From the NCBI GenBank assembly GCA_020882975.1, contig JAHRFD010000030.1, forward strand, positions 1 through 60,288: a stretch of DNA of 60,288 nucleotides. Reading direction: 5' to 3'. This DNA is from Microcoleus sp. EPA2. Its GTDB lineage: Bacteria > Cyanobacteriota > Cyanobacteriia > Cyanobacteriales > Microcoleaceae. The notes beneath the pieces are model-generated. The model ran no database searches. It saw only the letters and a list, made by a program, of their open reading frames with translations, and had not been told where the DNA came from. Numbering within the stretch: the stretch's first letter is position 1; the number at the start of each line of letters is the position of its first letter. Shown one piece after another: positions 9,569 to 18,677 of this stretch. The position numbers and the translations under genes were made by a program.

Positions 9569-9967
9569 ATGAACTACACAGAGCGTCTTGCCACTCTCAA
9601 CCGCATCCGCAAATTCAGCCGTTTGATGGATACCGCCATTGGCATCCCTGGCACCAAATTTCGCATTGGCTTAGATCCGATTATCGGTTTAGTACCAGGT
9701 GCGGGCGACTTAGTAGATACCGCATTTTCCGCTTACTTAATTTATTTAGCAACTAGATTCAAACTGCCACCCAAAACTCTCGGAAAAATGATTTATAATA
9801 TAAGTCTAGAAGCAGTCATCGGCTCCATACCTTTAATCGGAGATATCTTCGATGCTTTTTATAAATCCAACATCAGAAATCTGGCTCTTTTAGAAGAACA
9901 CCTCGCAGTAGTTGAACCGGAATTAACCGCAGTTGCAGAACCGATTTCTGAATCGATCAAAATGTAG
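9569..9967 (+). CDS. DUF4112 domain-containing protein
   Basis: A 132-residue protein matching DUF4112 by its motifs: LARLMDTAIGIPG-like N-terminus, GLDPIIGLVPGAGDLVDTA near residues 36-54 and IGSIPLIGDIFDAFYKSN near residues 84-105. Two amphipathic or hydrophobic stretches suggest membrane association. The function is unknown. The gene has no operon partner; a 479-bp repeat-containing spacer follows. Confidence 0.85.
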   Translation: MNYTERLATLNRIRKFSRLMDTAIGIPGTKFRIGLDPIIGLVPGAGDLVDTAFSAYLIYLATRFKLPPKTLGKMIYNISLEAVIGSIPLIGDIFDAFYKSNIRNLALLEEHLAVVEPELTAVAEPISESIKM

Positions 9968-10446
9968 CAGCGGGTTCCACCAATAAAAATTGCCAGGAAT
10001 CATCCCGATTTTGTAAGGGCGAAGCATGACCGCCGACAATTTATGAGTAATAACCAGAGATTTACAGCGGTCATGTTTCGCCCCATAGGTATCAATTTAA
10101 GCCTGAAAGCCTTGATAAATCTCGTTTTTCCCTAAGTCTAGATCCCCCTCGCATCCCCAAGGGGGACGAAAGAGAAGACTCCTGTCCCCCCCTTCTTAAG
10201 GGGGGCTAGGGGGGATCTGGGCCTAGTCGTCAAACAACAGTCTCTGACAGAGTTTGACGTTAAGTTGACACAAATGGCTTCGCCCCTACGAATATATTTG
10301 CCAAACAAAGATGCACCCAATTGCCAATAACCAACAATCTCTCAAACCCGCCCAACCCAATTGTCGTGTCCTGATTTCGGGTTATATTAATTCCGATGCC
10401 ATCGGAATTAATCTTAGATATTATTAAAACCGCCCCTATCAAATAA
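9968..10446. other. Intergenic spacer with a dispersed palindromic repeat
   Basis: No coding sequence was recognised. Positions 10139-10226 hold the C/G-run repeat (CCCCCCTTCTTAAGGGGGG followed by CTAGGGGGGATC), also found inside the WD40 gene at 6760-6794. Around 10375-10415 there is an ATTCCGATGCCATCGGAAT inverted repeat. The rest has no evident structure. Confidence 0.6.
10139..10226. repeat. Dispersed C/G-run palindrome
   Basis: Two inverted runs occur, CCCCCTCGCATCCCCAAGGGGG and CCCCCCTTCTTAAGGGGGG, followed by CTAGGGGGGATC. The second matches the insertion at 6760-6794. Similar elements are widespread in filamentous cyanobacteria. Confidence 0.75.
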
Positions 10447-11469
10447 TTACAGATAGCGCTTAACAGCTTCCACCAAAGCAATAACATCTTCTTCTTTAGT
10501 ATTAAAAGCCGTGACCAGTCTCACAGTAGATTTATCCCAGCGATAAAACTGGAATCCTTCAGCTAAAACCGCCACAATTACCGACTCAGGAAGTTGAATA
10601 AAAATTTCATTCGCTTCTACCGGATGACAAAAAATTACTCCCTCAACTCCCGCCAAACCTTGCGCTAACTTAGCCGCCATCTGATTTGCACGAGCAGCAT
10701 TTTTTAGCCACAAATCATCAGTTATATAGGCTGACAACTGGGCAGACAAAAAGCGCATTTTAGAGAACAAATGCCCACTACGCTTGCGGTAAAAAGGGAA
10801 ATTATTGGCCAATTTTTCATTAAAAAAAACCACTGCTTCCACCGCCATTGCACCATTTTTAGTCGCTCCAAAAGAGAGAATATCGACCCCAGCCCGCCAA
10901 GTCACATCTGCTGGAGAACAGCCAAGACTGGCGACAGCATTAGCAAAGCGAGCTCCATCCATATGCAGGTGTAAATTATGGTGGCGAACCACTTCTGAAA
11001 TCTGGGAAATTTCCACCGGAGTGTAGATAGTTCCAGCTTCCGTTGCTTGAGTGATGCTGACGGCGGCTGGCTGTACGTGGTGGACGACTCCTACACCCGC
11101 GCGCGCGAGACTTTTTTCTAAAGTTCCTGCATCAATTTTAGCATGATTTCCTGTTATTGTCACCAACTTTGCACCACCGCTAAAAAACTCCGGCGCGCCA
11201 CATTCATCCAGATTAATATGAGATTCCCCATGACAATAAACAGCACCGTAAGGAGGTGTCACAACCGCAAGACTCAGAGCATTAGCAGCGGAACCAGTGG
11301 CTACGGGAAAAACCGTCACCGATGTCTCAAATAGTTCAGAAAACTTAACTTGCAAACCTTTTGTATATTCATCATCCCCATAGGATGAAACACTACCATA
11401 ATTAGCTGCTGCGATCGCAGCCATGATTTCTGGGGAAACACCCGTTGCATTGTCGCTACAAAAATTCAT
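10447..11469 (-). CDS. ltaE: Low-specificity L-threonine aldolase
   Basis: A 340-residue PLP enzyme of fold type I that splits threonine or allo-threonine to glycine and acetaldehyde. The N-terminus FCSDNATGVSPE, the HMDGARFANA motif (169-178) and the PLP lysine Lys204 in SFGATKNGAM are visible. ATG 11469 fits the family N-terminus; the longer frame to 11514 adds unrelated residues. It is monocistronic and divergent from the methyltransferase-HIT gene. Confidence 0.92.
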   Translation of the reverse strand: MNFCSDNATGVSPEIMAAIAAANYGSVSSYGDDEYTKGLQVKFSELFETSVTVFPVATGSAANALSLAVVTPPYGAVYCHGESHINLDECGAPEFFSGGAKLVTITGNHAKIDAGTLEKSLARAGVGVVHHVQPAAVSITQATEAGTIYTPVEISQISEVVRHHNLHLHMDGARFANAVASLGCSPADVTWRAGVDILSFGATKNGAMAVEAVVFFNEKLANNFPFYRKRSGHLFSKMRFLSAQLSAYITDDLWLKNAARANQMAAKLAQGLAGVEGVIFCHPVEANEIFIQLPESVIVAVLAEGFQFYRWDKSTVRLVTAFNTKEEDVIALVEAVKRYL

Positions 11470-11579
11470 AAGAATATTCGGTAAACACAATCTATAATAT
11501 AACTCAAACACCACCTAGTTGTCGTCATAAATTTTTTATATTAAACTTTTAAAGTTAGTGAAATTAAATTTATTTAAAT

Positions 11580-12437
11580 ATGAAAAAACAGCAAAACAAA
11601 TTCAGTCACCTCACGGCGATGGAAAGAATTTACCTATCATTTCCGGCGAAATATTTATGGGAGCAAAACCTGCTGCAAGGTAAACTTTTAGACTTTGGTT
11701 GTGGCTTTGGCAACGATGTGAAATTATTGCATCAAAAAGGATTTGATATTGCAGGGTATGACCCTTACTATTTTCCAGTATATCCCGAAAACAAATTCGA
11801 TACAATCCTTTGTTTTTATGTTTTGAATGTTTTGTTTCCTGAAGAACAAGCTAAGGTCATCATGGAAGTATCGCATTTGCTGAAACCAGGAGGTAAAGCA
11901 TATTTTGCTGTGAGAAGAGACCTCAAAAAAGAAGGTTTTAGAGAACATTATATCCACAAAAAGCCTACCTATCAGTGTATAGTAAAACTTCCCTTTAAGT
12001 CAGCACATTTAGACGAGTCTTGTGAAATATATGAATACGTCCATTATAATCATCAAAGAAATTCAACTAATCATTGTATTTTTTGCAATCCACATAAACA
12101 GCTCACTTTACTAACTGAATCAGCAACAGCCTATGCCATGTTTGATGGTTATCCTGCCAGCAAAGGTCATGTTTTAATTATCCCGAAGCGTCATGTGGCT
12201 AATTATTTTGAACTGCCGTTTCGAGAACAATCAGCTTGTTGGTTCATGGCTAATATAGTGCAAGATATTTTAAATAAAGAATTTCAGCCTGACGGTTTTA
12301 ATGTGGGAATAAATATTCATAAAGATGCTGGTCAAAGTAGAAGTCATGCTGCGATTCATATTATTCCCCGCTACCGAGGTGATGCGAAGGGACATAAAGG
12401 CGGGATTAGATATGTGATTCCCAAGAGGGAAAAATAA
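11580..12437 (+). CDS. Methyltransferase-HIT domain fusion, HIT nucleophile absent
   Basis: A 285-residue two-domain protein. Residues ~1-150 are a compact class I SAM-dependent methyltransferase (motif I DFGCGFG 38-44; acidic post-motif GYDPYYFP). Residues ~160-285 are a HIT domain with a zinc-type CIFC (Cys166, Cys169), the DGYPASKGHVLIIPKRH segment, and the end motif SHAAIHIIPRYRGD. HIT hydrolases use HxHxH with the middle His as nucleophile; here the motif is His256-Ala-Ala258-Ile-His260, so that His is Ala. The HIT part may bind nucleotide without hydrolysing it. The frame is uninterrupted. The methyl acceptor is unknown. Confidence 0.85.
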   Translation: MKKQQNKFSHLTAMERIYLSFPAKYLWEQNLLQGKLLDFGCGFGNDVKLLHQKGFDIAGYDPYYFPVYPENKFDTILCFYVLNVLFPEEQAKVIMEVSHLLKPGGKAYFAVRRDLKKEGFREHYIHKKPTYQCIVKLPFKSAHLDESCEIYEYVHYNHQRNSTNHCIFCNPHKQLTLLTESATAYAMFDGYPASKGHVLIIPKRHVANYFELPFREQSACWFMANIVQDILNKEFQPDGFNVGINIHKDAGQSRSHAAIHIIPRYRGDAKGHKGGIRYVIPKREK

Positions 12438-12470
12438 AAGTTAGTAAATTGTGACAGGGATTTTTTTTTA

Positions 12471-12499
12471 AACCGCAGAGGCGCAGAGAACACAGAGGA
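12471..12499. repeat. CACAGAGG-type dispersed repeat
   Basis: AACCGCAGAGGCGCAGAGAA followed by CACAGAGG is a copy of the widespread cyanobacterial repeat also seen twice at 44658-44806. It lies just after the methyltransferase-HIT gene. Confidence 0.7.
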
Positions 12500-12627
12500 A
12501 TGGAGAAGAGTGGGAGTTATAATTTTTGTAAGGATTGTTATCTTGGAGTAAAGGGGGAACAAAAAAGGGTTAAAATGTGTTTACTAAGTCTGATACTACA
12601 CCTTAGCAGCAGTTTTGTATTCTGTTT

Positions 12628-13197
12628 ATGTCTAAGCGCAAAAAGCAAGAATGGCTCAAGGAAACCCTAGAGCTCAAGGAAAATCATAACTGGAAATCAA
12701 AACCGGGAACTCGCATCTTTGTCGCCGGAAGAGGTGCTGTCCGTTTTGATGTACCCAATAATTGGCATTTTGAACCTGATGTAAATTCGTTCCGGTTTAC
12801 GGATAAAAAACCGCCGGATAATGATTGTGGTTTGGAAGTATCGTTTAATTTACTTCCCCCTGGAGAATGGTCGGAATTTCCGTTGATTCCGCTATTAAAG
12901 CAAGTGGTAGATGAGGACAGTCGAAACCCTATAGATAAGGGAGAAATCATCCAATTGAAGCGACAAACTGCCCGAATTGTCTGGACTGAATTCAACTTTA
13001 TCGACCCTCAAGAACAGCGGGAAGCTTATTCGCGGATTTGTATTGGATTGGGTTCTAACGTTCAGTGTTTGATTACTTTTGAATATTGGGCGGATGATGG
13101 AGAGCGTTTTACTCCTGTGTGGGACACGGTGATGGAAACGTTGGTTTTAGGGTTGTTTATTAGCGACCCTCGAACTGGATTTGCACGGCCAGATTAG
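12628..13197 (+). CDS. Hypothetical protein (189 aa)
   Basis: I do not recognise a named family. The protein starts with a basic, charged N-terminus (SKRKKQEWLKETLELKE). A mostly beta-strand sequence follows, with FDVPNNWHFEP, an ARIVWTEFNFIDPQE strand and ITFEYWADDGERFTPVWDTV near the C-terminus. That order of strands and a final helix resembles PsbP/DUF1795-type folds, but this is only a resemblance. There is no signal peptide or membrane segment. The gene stands alone, followed by a hairpin at 13241-13263. Confidence 0.65.
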   Translation: MSKRKKQEWLKETLELKENHNWKSKPGTRIFVAGRGAVRFDVPNNWHFEPDVNSFRFTDKKPPDNDCGLEVSFNLLPPGEWSEFPLIPLLKQVVDEDSRNPIDKGEIIQLKRQTARIVWTEFNFIDPQEQREAYSRICIGLGSNVQCLITFEYWADDGERFTPVWDTVMETLVLGLFISDPRTGFARPD

Positions 13198-13240
13198 ATG
13201 TATGCAGAGTTGGAAAGTACGGGTTTTATGGGTCTATACT

Positions 13241-13263
13241 CCCGACTTCTTCATGAAGTCGGG
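13241..13263. terminator. Hairpin, probable terminator
   Basis: The stem CCCGACTTC / GAAGTCGGG with loop TTCAT lies 44 bp after the gene ending at 13197. It shares its core with the terminator at 8627-8659. There is no strong T-run, so termination is only likely. Confidence 0.5.
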
Positions 13264-13365
13264 GTTCTAATTTGATATCGGGTACGGGCGCTCCCTCTGC
13301 TGCGGAAATAGTTGACGATCGCACTTTTTGCTAGATTTGAGTCGATCGGGCGATCGTGAAAATGC

Positions 13366-13371
13366 TATAAT
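13366..13371 (+). promoter_or_regulatory. Candidate -10 element for the DUF262 gene
   Basis: A consensus TATAAT lies 34 bp before the ATG at 13405, and a GGGAG ribosome-binding site is at 13391-13395. No convincing -35 box is seen at 16-18 bp. Confidence 0.45.
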
Positions 13372-13404
13372 TATTAACAAGTTGTGCTTAGGGAGACTAC
13401 GGAA

Positions 13405-14580
13405 ATGCAGCTTGCACCATTTGAACAAAAAATGTGGGAGAGTTCGCCACAAAACACACCTGAACATCGCAGATTCGATCGCGATATCCACCAGCTCTAC
13501 GACTTCAAAGAAACACCAATCGTTACCGAAATTAACCGTGAAAAGCTTCCTCGGTTTGTCGAATCATTAAGGATGTCTGATTATATAGAAAGGCAATCGA
13601 GCTACCAAAGAAGAGGTCGTTGGACGGCAACGATGAAATCCAGATTAATTGAGTCATTTATACTCAATATTCCAGTTCCTCCAATAACTTTGTACAAACA
13701 AGATTTAGCTCGTTATGAAATCTTAGATGGTCAGCAACGAATCTCTGCTATTCAAGAGTTTTATAAGAACAATCTCGAACTAACAGGGCTGGAAATTTTG
13801 CCTCAATTTAACGGACATATCTACAATAAACTACCTCAAAAAATTAGGGCTACTATCGATAGACGCTCTATATCATCAGTAGCAATTCTTGCCGAATCAA
13901 CCTCTAATGCCGAATCAGCTAAGTTTCTCAAACAGAAAGCATTTGAACGTCTGAATACGGGAAGAATAGAGTTCAGCCAGCAGGAAGTGAGAAATATTTT
14001 TTATGGTGGAAAGTTCAATGAACTCTTGCTAAAATTAGTGCGCCATCCTATATTTGCTGAGGCTTGGAGAATTCCGACAGACGATAGCAGTGCAGAATTA
14101 AAAGAAAATGCTCTTTATAGAAACATGGAAGACGCCGAGTTAGTGCTGCGTTTTTTTGCTTTGAGGAATGTCGAGCATTTCCGGCTGGAAATGAAAGGTT
14201 TTTTAGATTTGTACATGATGAAAAGTTTGGATTTCACTGATGGAGAACTCAATTACTTAAAAGAGCTTTTCGTCAAAACACTTGCAATAGCTCACCAAAT
14301 TTACGGAGAACATTTATTTAAACCATTTGACCCTAAATCTCAAAATTGGTCTAAAAATCCTGATAAAGCATATTATGATGCCATTATGGTTGGTTTGAGT
14401 AGGTACTTGGCAGATGAACCAAAAATAATTGCTAGAAAAGATCAGATTTTTGAAGAAACAAAAAACCTCTTTAACAAACCGGAATATCGTTTTTCGATCG
14501 CAGGTGGAACAACTAAGGCAGAAATTCAGCAGCGGATTGGGATATTTGAAAAAATGCTTTCGCAAGTTATCGGAGAGTAA
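13405..14580 (+). CDS. DUF262 domain-containing protein
   Basis: A 391-residue protein with the DUF262 (ParB/Srx-like NTPase or nuclease fold) signature DGQQR at residues 108-112. It is preceded by the usual QRRGRWTATMKSRLIESF segment. DUF262 is the N-terminal part of GmrSD-type restriction proteins and of several abortive defence genes. The C-terminal half is helical with no second motif that I recognise. ATG 13405 is chosen over GTG 13384 because GGGAG lies 9 nt before it. The gene ends 6 bp before the HEPN-like gene, so the two are probably cotranscribed and act together. Confidence 0.85.
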   Translation: MQLAPFEQKMWESSPQNTPEHRRFDRDIHQLYDFKETPIVTEINREKLPRFVESLRMSDYIERQSSYQRRGRWTATMKSRLIESFILNIPVPPITLYKQDLARYEILDGQQRISAIQEFYKNNLELTGLEILPQFNGHIYNKLPQKIRATIDRRSISSVAILAESTSNAESAKFLKQKAFERLNTGRIEFSQQEVRNIFYGGKFNELLLKLVRHPIFAEAWRIPTDDSSAELKENALYRNMEDAELVLRFFALRNVEHFRLEMKGFLDLYMMKSLDFTDGELNYLKELFVKTLAIAHQIYGEHLFKPFDPKSQNWSKNPDKAYYDAIMVGLSRYLADEPKIIARKDQIFEETKNLFNKPEYRFSIAGGTTKAEIQQRIGIFEKMLSQVIGE

Positions 14581-14586
14581 CTTGCG

Positions 14587-15234
14587 ATGTTTGAGGAGCT
14601 TCTTCAGAAAGTTAGTGTCAAAATTTCAACAGTCCGTGGGATCGTCGAGACTAGCCATCGACTTAGAATCATCGTATTTCGAGACAGTTTAAACAAACAA
14701 AAGTTGGAAGACAATCCTGAATTGGCTATATTAATAGAGATAATGCCTAGCGAAGAGGAGTGGGAAATTTACGATCGCTCTGCTGTGGTAACTAGATTGT
14801 ATGCTATTTACGAGCGCTTCGTTGAGGATTTAATTTCGGATTGGCTGCGACTTCTGCCGGATTTGGTTCCGCGCTATTCAGACTTGGAAGAAAAAATCCA
14901 AAATACCCACCGAGAGGGTATAGGGCGTTTGTTGATTGATATCAAAAAGAATAGGTTTCAACATCTTAAAATTACTGAGTGGTTCAAAAAGCCGCAAGCA
15001 GGCGTAGCCAAAGTTAAGAAAGTTACATTAACTTTAGGAGAATGTGTTTTTCTAGTTTTAGTTAACGATAACTTGTCCTACTGCTACGCTGCTAAAGTTG
15101 AGAGCATTCAGCTTAATGATATTTCCCACGATCGCCTGGAAATAACCTCGGAAGCAGAAGTAGGGTTAAAGTTCGATCGCGATGCCAGAAAGGGATTGAC
15201 TATTTATGTAACTAAATCAAACCAAGTTGACTGA
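14587..15234 (+). CDS. HEPN-like protein of the MAE_28990/MAE_18760 type, apparently shortened
   Basis: A 215-residue protein. The segment RSAVVTRLYAIYERFVEDLI (about 78-97), followed by LLPDLVPRYSDLEEKI and HREGIGRLL, matches RiboL-PSP-HEPN proteins found beside DUF262. The C-terminus (ITSEAEVGLKFDRDARKG) also fits. From memory, relatives are about 300 residues and carry an Arg-x4-6-His RNase motif in the middle. No such motif is present here, and residue ~130 runs almost directly into the C-terminal part. An in-frame internal deletion is my inference. It overlaps nothing and follows DUF262 by 6 bp. Confidence 0.65.
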   Translation: MFEELLQKVSVKISTVRGIVETSHRLRIIVFRDSLNKQKLEDNPELAILIEIMPSEEEWEIYDRSAVVTRLYAIYERFVEDLISDWLRLLPDLVPRYSDLEEKIQNTHREGIGRLLIDIKKNRFQHLKITEWFKKPQAGVAKVKKVTLTLGECVFLVLVNDNLSYCYAAKVESIQLNDISHDRLEITSEAEVGLKFDRDARKGLTIYVTKSNQVD

Positions 15235-15336
15235 ATCTTTCGTTAACTGCGAACTGCGATCGCCATTCCCCGCAAAATACTAACACAAATGCAGTAAAAT
15301 TATCCCACCATCCTGCATCTACTCACCCCTCAGCCC

Positions 15337-16848
15337 ATGCTTTGCGATTACCTAGTACAAATCCTCACCGCCCGCGTCTACGATGTCGCCCAAGAAACAC
15401 CGCTAGAAGTCGCCCCCAATCTATCAGCGCGACTCAACAATCAACTGCTGCTGAAGCGAGAGGATATGCAGTCTGTGTTTTCCTTTAAACTGCGCGGTGC
15501 CTATAACAAAATGGCGCAACTTTCGCCGGAGTTGCTAGCAAAAGGGGCGATCGCAGCTTCTGCGGGAAATCACGCCCAAGGAGTAGCCCTCGCCGCCAGC
15601 CACCTGGGAACTCGCGCCATCATAGTCATGCCCGTAACTACGCCCCAGGTCAAGGTTAATGCGGTGATAGCCCGTGGTGGAGAGGTAGTCTTGCATGGGG
15701 ATACTTACGATGATGCTTACGCTTTTGCGCGCCAATTAGAGGCGGAAACAGGCATGACTTTTGTTCACCCTTTTGATGACCCCCATGTGATTGCGGGCCA
15801 GGGTACGATCGGCATGGAAATTCTCCGACAGCATCAGAAACCAATTCATGCAATTTTTGTAGCAATTGGCGGCGGTGGATTGATTTCGGGAATTAGTGCT
15901 TATGTGAAACGGTTGCGGCCGGAAATTAAAATTATTGGTGTGGAACCTGTCGATTCTGATGCGATGAATCAGTCTTTGAAAGCGGGGAAACGGGTGCGTT
16001 TGTCCCAGGTGGGTTTGTTTGCTGACGGCGTGGCGGTGCGGGAAGTTGGCGAAGAAACTTTTCGGCTTTGTCAGGAATATGTCGATGAGATTATTTTGGT
16101 GGATACGGATGATGTTTGTGCGGCGATTAAGGATGTGTTTGAGGATACGCGATCGATCTTAGAACCGGCCGGTGCATTGGCGATCGCAGGTGCGAAAGCT
16201 TACGTGGAACGGGAACAAATCGCAGGGGAAACTCTAATTGCGGTTGCTTGCGGTGCAAACATGAATTTCGATCGCCTGCGGTTTGTAGCAGAAAGGGCCG
16301 AGTTTGGCGAACGCCGGGAAGCTATTTTTGCAGTGACAATTCCCGAACAACCGGGAAGTCTCCGCAAGTTTTGCGAATGTTTGGGTAAACGCAATTTAAC
16401 TGAGTTTAGCTATCGTATTGCGGATGAAAAAGCAGCGCATATTTTTATCGGCGTGCAAATTCAAAACCGCGCTGATGCGGTAAAAATAGCGGCTAGTTTT
16501 GAGGATTGTGGTTTTAAAACGTTGGATTTAACTGATGATGAATTAACTAAATTGCATTTGCGGCATATGGTGGGCGGCCGTTCGATGCTGGCGGATAATG
16601 AGTTGTTTTATCGCTTTGAATTTCCCGAACGTCCTGGTGCGTTGATGAAGTTTGTGGGTTCCATGAGTCCTAACTGGAATATTAGCGTTTTTCACTATCG
16701 AAATAATGGGGCTGATTACGGGCGAATTGTGGTGGGAATTCAAGTGCCGCCTGATGAGATGAAGGAATGGCAGGCTTTTTTGGATACGCTGGGTTATCAG
16801 TATGGGGATGAGAGTCAGAATCCGGCTTATAAGTTGTTTTTGAGGTAG
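15337..16848 (+). CDS. ilvA: Threonine ammonia-lyase, biosynthetic
   Basis: A 503-residue enzyme that deaminates threonine to 2-oxobutanoate, the first step of isoleucine synthesis. The PLP lysine is Lys51 in FSFKLRGAYNKM. The SAGNHAQG loop and the glycine loop IGGGGLISGI (~178) are present. Two C-terminal ACT-like regulatory modules follow (~330-405 and ~420-500, the second starting near MVGGRSMLADNELFYRFEFP). These are the isoleucine/valine allosteric sites of the long biosynthetic form. It is the only gene of this pathway in the window. Confidence 0.95.
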   Translation: MLCDYLVQILTARVYDVAQETPLEVAPNLSARLNNQLLLKREDMQSVFSFKLRGAYNKMAQLSPELLAKGAIAASAGNHAQGVALAASHLGTRAIIVMPVTTPQVKVNAVIARGGEVVLHGDTYDDAYAFARQLEAETGMTFVHPFDDPHVIAGQGTIGMEILRQHQKPIHAIFVAIGGGGLISGISAYVKRLRPEIKIIGVEPVDSDAMNQSLKAGKRVRLSQVGLFADGVAVREVGEETFRLCQEYVDEIILVDTDDVCAAIKDVFEDTRSILEPAGALAIAGAKAYVEREQIAGETLIAVACGANMNFDRLRFVAERAEFGERREAIFAVTIPEQPGSLRKFCECLGKRNLTEFSYRIADEKAAHIFIGVQIQNRADAVKIAASFEDCGFKTLDLTDDELTKLHLRHMVGGRSMLADNELFYRFEFPERPGALMKFVGSMSPNWNISVFHYRNNGADYGRIVVGIQVPPDEMKEWQAFLDTLGYQYGDESQNPAYKLFLR

Positions 16849-16865
16849 TTTATCAGTTGAAACCA

Positions 16866-16888
16866 GGGCAACCACGGGGGGATTGCCC
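16866..16888. repeat. GGGCAA...TTGCCC short palindromic repeat
   Basis: GGGCAA at 16866 pairs with TTGCCC at 16883 around a GC-rich loop. The phrase ATTGCCCCTACA is typical of a dispersed cyanobacterial repeat. It lies 17 bp after ilvA and could also limit read-through. Confidence 0.5.
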
Positions 16889-16963
16889 CTACAAAAACTT
16901 TCGTCCACTCCAAGCAGACTAAGAGATTGGACGAGAACAATGTCATGTCTGGTTTTTGACGCA

Positions 16964-17800
16964 TCAAATTTCCGATCGCAAATTCTGCACATCCTGAACG
17001 CTAAGTCCGGTTATTTGGGCTATGGTTGCGTCATCTAGGCGATCGAGTAACTGCCGTGCGATCGCCTGTTTTTCTTCTTGTACAGCGTCTTCAACAGCTT
17101 TAATTATCGTGCCTTGCTGGTCGTAAATAAACATTTCTTGCCGTTCGATATTTGCTATTTCCTCCGCGCTTAAATTCACTCGATCGGCGATATCAAAAGC
17201 TTGATGGATTTCGGGGACGCTATCCATTACTGGCGGGATTTCCGTTATCGTTACCGCGTATTTCATGAAATAGAGCCATTTATCTGCTAGAGTTTCTAGT
17301 TGGTCTACTGTTTTGGTGAATTTCGGTAATTCTACAAATACTAACTTGAGATCGTTATCGGGATAGGATAAGTTAGAAATCTCTTCTTTGTAGACAAATT
17401 GCGAAATTAAGTTGTTCCTATTCTTAAACATCTCGAAATCAGTAATCGTCAAGGCAATCACTGGTTTGAGCATTCGATATCCTTGTCCTTTCTGCAATTG
17501 AGAGGCGTAAGTTTTGTTAGCCTTGTACAAAACTCTCTTATCAGGAGACTCTACGTTTAATATCTGGATTTCAATAATTACTATCGTACCGTCGGCAAGC
17601 TTGGCTTTGACATCTAAAGAGGAGTCTTTTAATCCTTCTACTTGTGGCGGGAGGTTGGGGTTGATAATTTATAAGTCTTGAATGGTAGGATTGCCATCGT
17701 AAATCATGGCGTTGAGAAAGCTGATGAGAATGTCTTTGCTTTCTGAGGAGCCAAATATCTTTTTGAAGGCGTAATCGGTTTTGGGGTTGATGAATGCCAT
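16964..17800 (-). pseudogene. Rpn family nuclease/transposase broken by one stop codon
   Basis: The frame starts MAFINPKTDYAFKKIFG at 17800, reads through IQDL to a TAA at 17669-17671 (codon 44), and continues in the same frame to 16964. Relatives have an acidic residue at this point (IQDLEIINP), so a single G-to-T change from GAA would explain it. The nuclease core (DVKAKL, then IIEIQIL) lies after the stop. An internal start at 17530 would give only the C-terminal part, which lacks the nuclease residues. Otherwise the sequence is well preserved, suggesting recent inactivation. Confidence 0.85.
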
Positions 17801-17857
17801 GGTGGGAATCGGGAATAAAGTTTTAAACTAAATGCTAAATTAGACAATTAAAATTTA

Positions 17858-18205
17858 TCATAAAGGGAGATACTGAATTTGTCCTGCCAATTCTCCCTCA
17901 AAGCTGCACTCCAAAAGTATCAGAATATCATCAATTACCCTACCAATTGGTGCGTCGAAGGTAACTTCAACAACTCCTGACATTGGCTTACCTGCGGCCA
18001 TACGTTCATAGGCATAGCGCGTAATCGTCGCCGCATCATGAGTCAGCAAAACCCGGTCTTCTTGGGCTGCCCATTCCAGCACTATTGGGTCATCTTCACC
18101 GGATAAGCCCACATCTTGGACGCGAACAATATCAATATCTGGTTTGCGACGCATCAAACCTCTAACAATTGTATTGTCAAAGTTTTCATCAGCTAGGAAT
18201 TTCAT
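17858..18205 (-). CDS. DUF5615 family PIN-like toxin
   Basis: A 115-residue protein beginning MKFLADENFDN, the characteristic acidic start of DUF5615 (PIN-like, Mut7-C type) proteins. RVLLTHDAATITRYAYER follows near residue 52. These are predicted RNases paired with DUF433 antitoxins. Its start overlaps the end of the DUF433 gene by 17 bp, so translation is probably coupled. The acidic residues Asp6, Asp10 and Asp57 (in LLTHD) appear intact. Confidence 0.85.
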   Translation of the reverse strand: MKFLADENFDNTIVRGLMRRKPDIDIVRVQDVGLSGEDDPIVLEWAAQEDRVLLTHDAATITRYAYERMAAGKPMSGVVEVTFDAPIGRVIDDILILLECSFEGELAGQIQYLPL

Positions 18206-18536
18206 GCGATCGCTCTTGTTTGCGGGCCATTAATCTGTCGCGCAATCCCTGGGGGTCAAATCTTGCTTCATTCGTCTTGCGAATCTCTTGTGCTTGTTGC
18301 TGTCGAAGCTGCAAATATGTTTCGACTTCCTGCTGGTGATTGAGGTAAAAAGCGATCGCGGCATACACATCAGCCAACCTGAGTGAAGGATAACGATAAA
18401 CTATTTCCTCTGCTGTACTTCCCTGCTTAAACACTGCAATGACGGTATCCAAAGTCACGCGAGTTTTACCCACTCGCACCACACCGTCAGCATTAGTTTC
18501 TAGGGGTGCAGGTTCAGCTACAACTACTAATGTCAT
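18189..18536 (-). CDS. DUF433 domain-containing antitoxin
   Basis: A 115-residue protein with the DUF433 helix-turn-helix core: VVRVGKTRVTLDTVIAVFKQ, GSTAEEIVYRYPSL, then LADVYAAIAFYLNH. It is the predicted antitoxin and autorepressor of the downstream DUF5615 toxin. ATG 18536 begins the family N-terminus; the longer frame to 18638 adds a basic stretch translated from HIP1-rich DNA. A Gln-rich helix (~75-95) links to the C-terminus. Confidence 0.85.
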   Translation of the reverse strand: MTLVVVAEPAPLETNADGVVRVGKTRVTLDTVIAVFKQGSTAEEIVYRYPSLRLADVYAAIAFYLNHQQEVETYLQLRQQQAQEIRKTNEARFDPQGLRDRLMARKQERSHEIPS

Positions 18537-18677
18537 GGCAACCTCAACGTTCGCTGTCTTAATTGTATTAGAAGGTCGATGGCTACGCCACGGCTTGCGC
18601 CTACGAACTTGACGGGCGATCGCGCGATTCCCAAACATCAGGTTTATGAAATGCGATCGCCCGAATCGTCAGTTGCT

